Of a stretch of 13,742 bases of DNA, positions 13,017 through 13,742 are shown in pieces. Each line of letters begins with the position of its first letter. Position 1 is the stretch's first letter. Source of the DNA: JBJXGC01 sp046154545 (GTDB lineage Bacteria; Chloroflexota; Dehalococcoidia; Tepidiformales; Tepidiformaceae); the NCBI GenBank assembly GCA_046154545.1, contig JBJXGC010000053.1:1-13742 (forward strand), in the 5' to 3' direction. The translations under genes and the position numbers were made by a program. The notes under the pieces are model-generated. The model was given only the letters and a program-made list of their open reading frames with translations, did no database searches and was not told the origin of the DNA.

Positions 13017-13054
13017 GCGGAGTCCAGTGGCCGTGACGACTAGGCTACGGCTAC
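13017..13054 (-). repeat. REP element F (inverted, degenerate)
   Basis: Minus-strand GTAGCCGTAGCC head (duplicated or with a stem base changed), a few inserted bases, then CACGGCCAC and TGGACTCCGC. The stem is broken, so this is probably a decayed copy. It lies 11 nt from the amidohydrolase stop and may still mark its transcript end. Confidence 0.75.
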
Positions 13055-13064
13055 GAGGGTCGGC

Positions 13065-13742
13065 TTACGACAGCGGCCAGCCGAGCCATTCGCAGGCGGC
13101 CCGGCCCATGACCCACTCCTTGTCCTCGGCCGAGAGCCAGGGGAGCTCTTCCGTGAAGAGGGTGACGGCTTCGCGCCACGGGCAGGTGAGGCGCGTCCAG
13201 TCCGTCCCCCAGAAGGTGCGGCGTGGGCCGAAGGCGTCGTAGACACGCCGTATATATGGATGCAGCCCCGGGAAGGGGTACGCCTCCGAGCTGTAGCAGG
13301 GGAGGGCCGAGGCCTTGACCGCGACGTTCGGCAGCCGGGCGAGGGCGAGCACCTCGCCCAGGTTCGCGAAGGCCTCGTCGTCCTTCGCCCCCCAGAGGGC
13401 GAGATGGTCGATGACGAAGCGGACGCCGGGGAAACGCTCGGCGATCCGCCCGAACTCGGGGACGGACCCGGGGACGAAGACCATGATCGGCAGCCGGGCC
13501 TCCTCGGCGGCGGCCCAGAGCCAGTCGCCCGTGCCATCGGTCAGCCAGGCGCGCTGCCCGGTGCCGTGGAAGGTGAAGCGCATGCCGAGCATCCCGGGTT
13601 GCTCGCGCCAGCGGGCGACGACACCGGGATTCGGCTGGTCGAGCGGGAGCCGGCCCATGACGGCGAACCGTTCGGGGTAGTTCGCAGCGGCGGCGAGGGC
13701 GAGGTCGTTGCGGTCGCCCTCCCAGGAGGGCGGCACGAGCAC
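13065..13742 (-). CDS. amidohydrolase (PF04909, amidohydrolase_2), 5' end outside the window
   Basis: The C-terminal 225 or so residues of a TIM-barrel metal-dependent hydrolase or decarboxylase of the amidohydrolase_2 group. Visible hallmarks are the strand MLGMRFTFHG, the His-bearing strand FVIDHLALWG, a strand-helix with NVAVKASALPCYS, and the C-terminal metal/catalytic Asp in RRTFWGTDWTR, followed by the usual closing helices (LSAEDKEWVMGRAACEWLGW). The N-terminal HxH metal motif expected for the family would be beyond the window edge, so the start cannot be set. Members act on lactones, aromatic carboxylates or amides; the substrate is not identifiable. The stop TAA is at 13065-13067, with REP element F beyond it. 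Confidence 0.88.
   Translation of the reverse strand: MLVPPSWEGDRNDLALAAAANYPERFAVMGRLPLDQPNPGVVARWREQPGMLGMRFTFHGTGQRAWLTDGTGDWLWAAAEEARLPIMVFVPGSVPEFGRIAERFPGVRFVIDHLALWGAKDDEAFANLGEVLALARLPNVAVKASALPCYSSEAYPFPGLHPYIRRVYDAFGPRRTFWGTDWTRLTCPWREAVTLFTEELPWLSAEDKEWVMGRAACEWLGWPLS

Noticed and set aside
12138..13054. CRISPR array
   Set aside because: The repeats are hairpins in both orientations with irregular spacing and no unique spacers of constant length, and no cas gene is present.

Overview
High-G+C bacterial DNA with tightly packed genes on both strands, frequent GTG/TTG starts, and several genes whose -10-like hexamer lies only 5-8 nt before the start codon (leaderless transcripts). 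There is no rRNA or tRNA to fix the taxon. The gene mix (alpha/beta hydrolases, class III CoA-transferase, VapBC pairs, TAP-type peptidase, PF04909 amidohydrolase) is what one meets in environmental Chloroflexota or Actinomycetota. That placement is inference, with Chloroflexota slightly preferred.

Layout. 12-872: alpha/beta hydrolase with a Cys in the nucleophile-elbow position. 947-2406: two consecutive VapBC-type toxin-antitoxin operons; the two toxins have unrelated-looking N-terminal parts but nearly identical last 56 residues. 2473-2946: a cupin gene, followed by 2994-3788, an inositol-monophosphatase-family gene. A 51-bp exact copy of the vapC2 3' end lies between cupin and monophosphatase and supplies the monophosphatase GTG start, so the cupin looks inserted into an older vapC2/monophosphatase junction. 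3851-4318 (-): four-helix membrane protein. 4536-5813 (-): CaiB/BaiF CoA-transferase, divergent from an SDR oxidoreductase (5884-6726). 6787-7687: a two-gene unit of unknown function, a 109-residue protein plus a 167-residue HTH protein. 7742-9415 (-) and 9551-10828 (+): two divergent secreted hydrolases, a C-terminally membrane-anchored TAP-like peptidase and a probable lipoprotein V8/trypsin-like protease. 10836-12092 (-): MFS exporter. 12138-13054: a REP/RAYT locus, a Y1 HUH transposase gene flanked by GTAG-headed hairpin repeats in inverted orientation. 13065-13742 (-): amidohydrolase whose 5' end lies outside the window.

There is no single large operon. The window is a mosaic of small transcription units with three traces of DNA mobility: the homogenised vapC modules, the cupin between 51-bp direct repeats, and the REP family, one member of which sits about 8.3 kb from the RAYT cluster in the gap between the monophosphatase and the membrane-protein gene. 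A second short repeat type (CGCCAAGA-like) lies at 4381-4405 and again inside the 3' end of the CoA-transferase gene.
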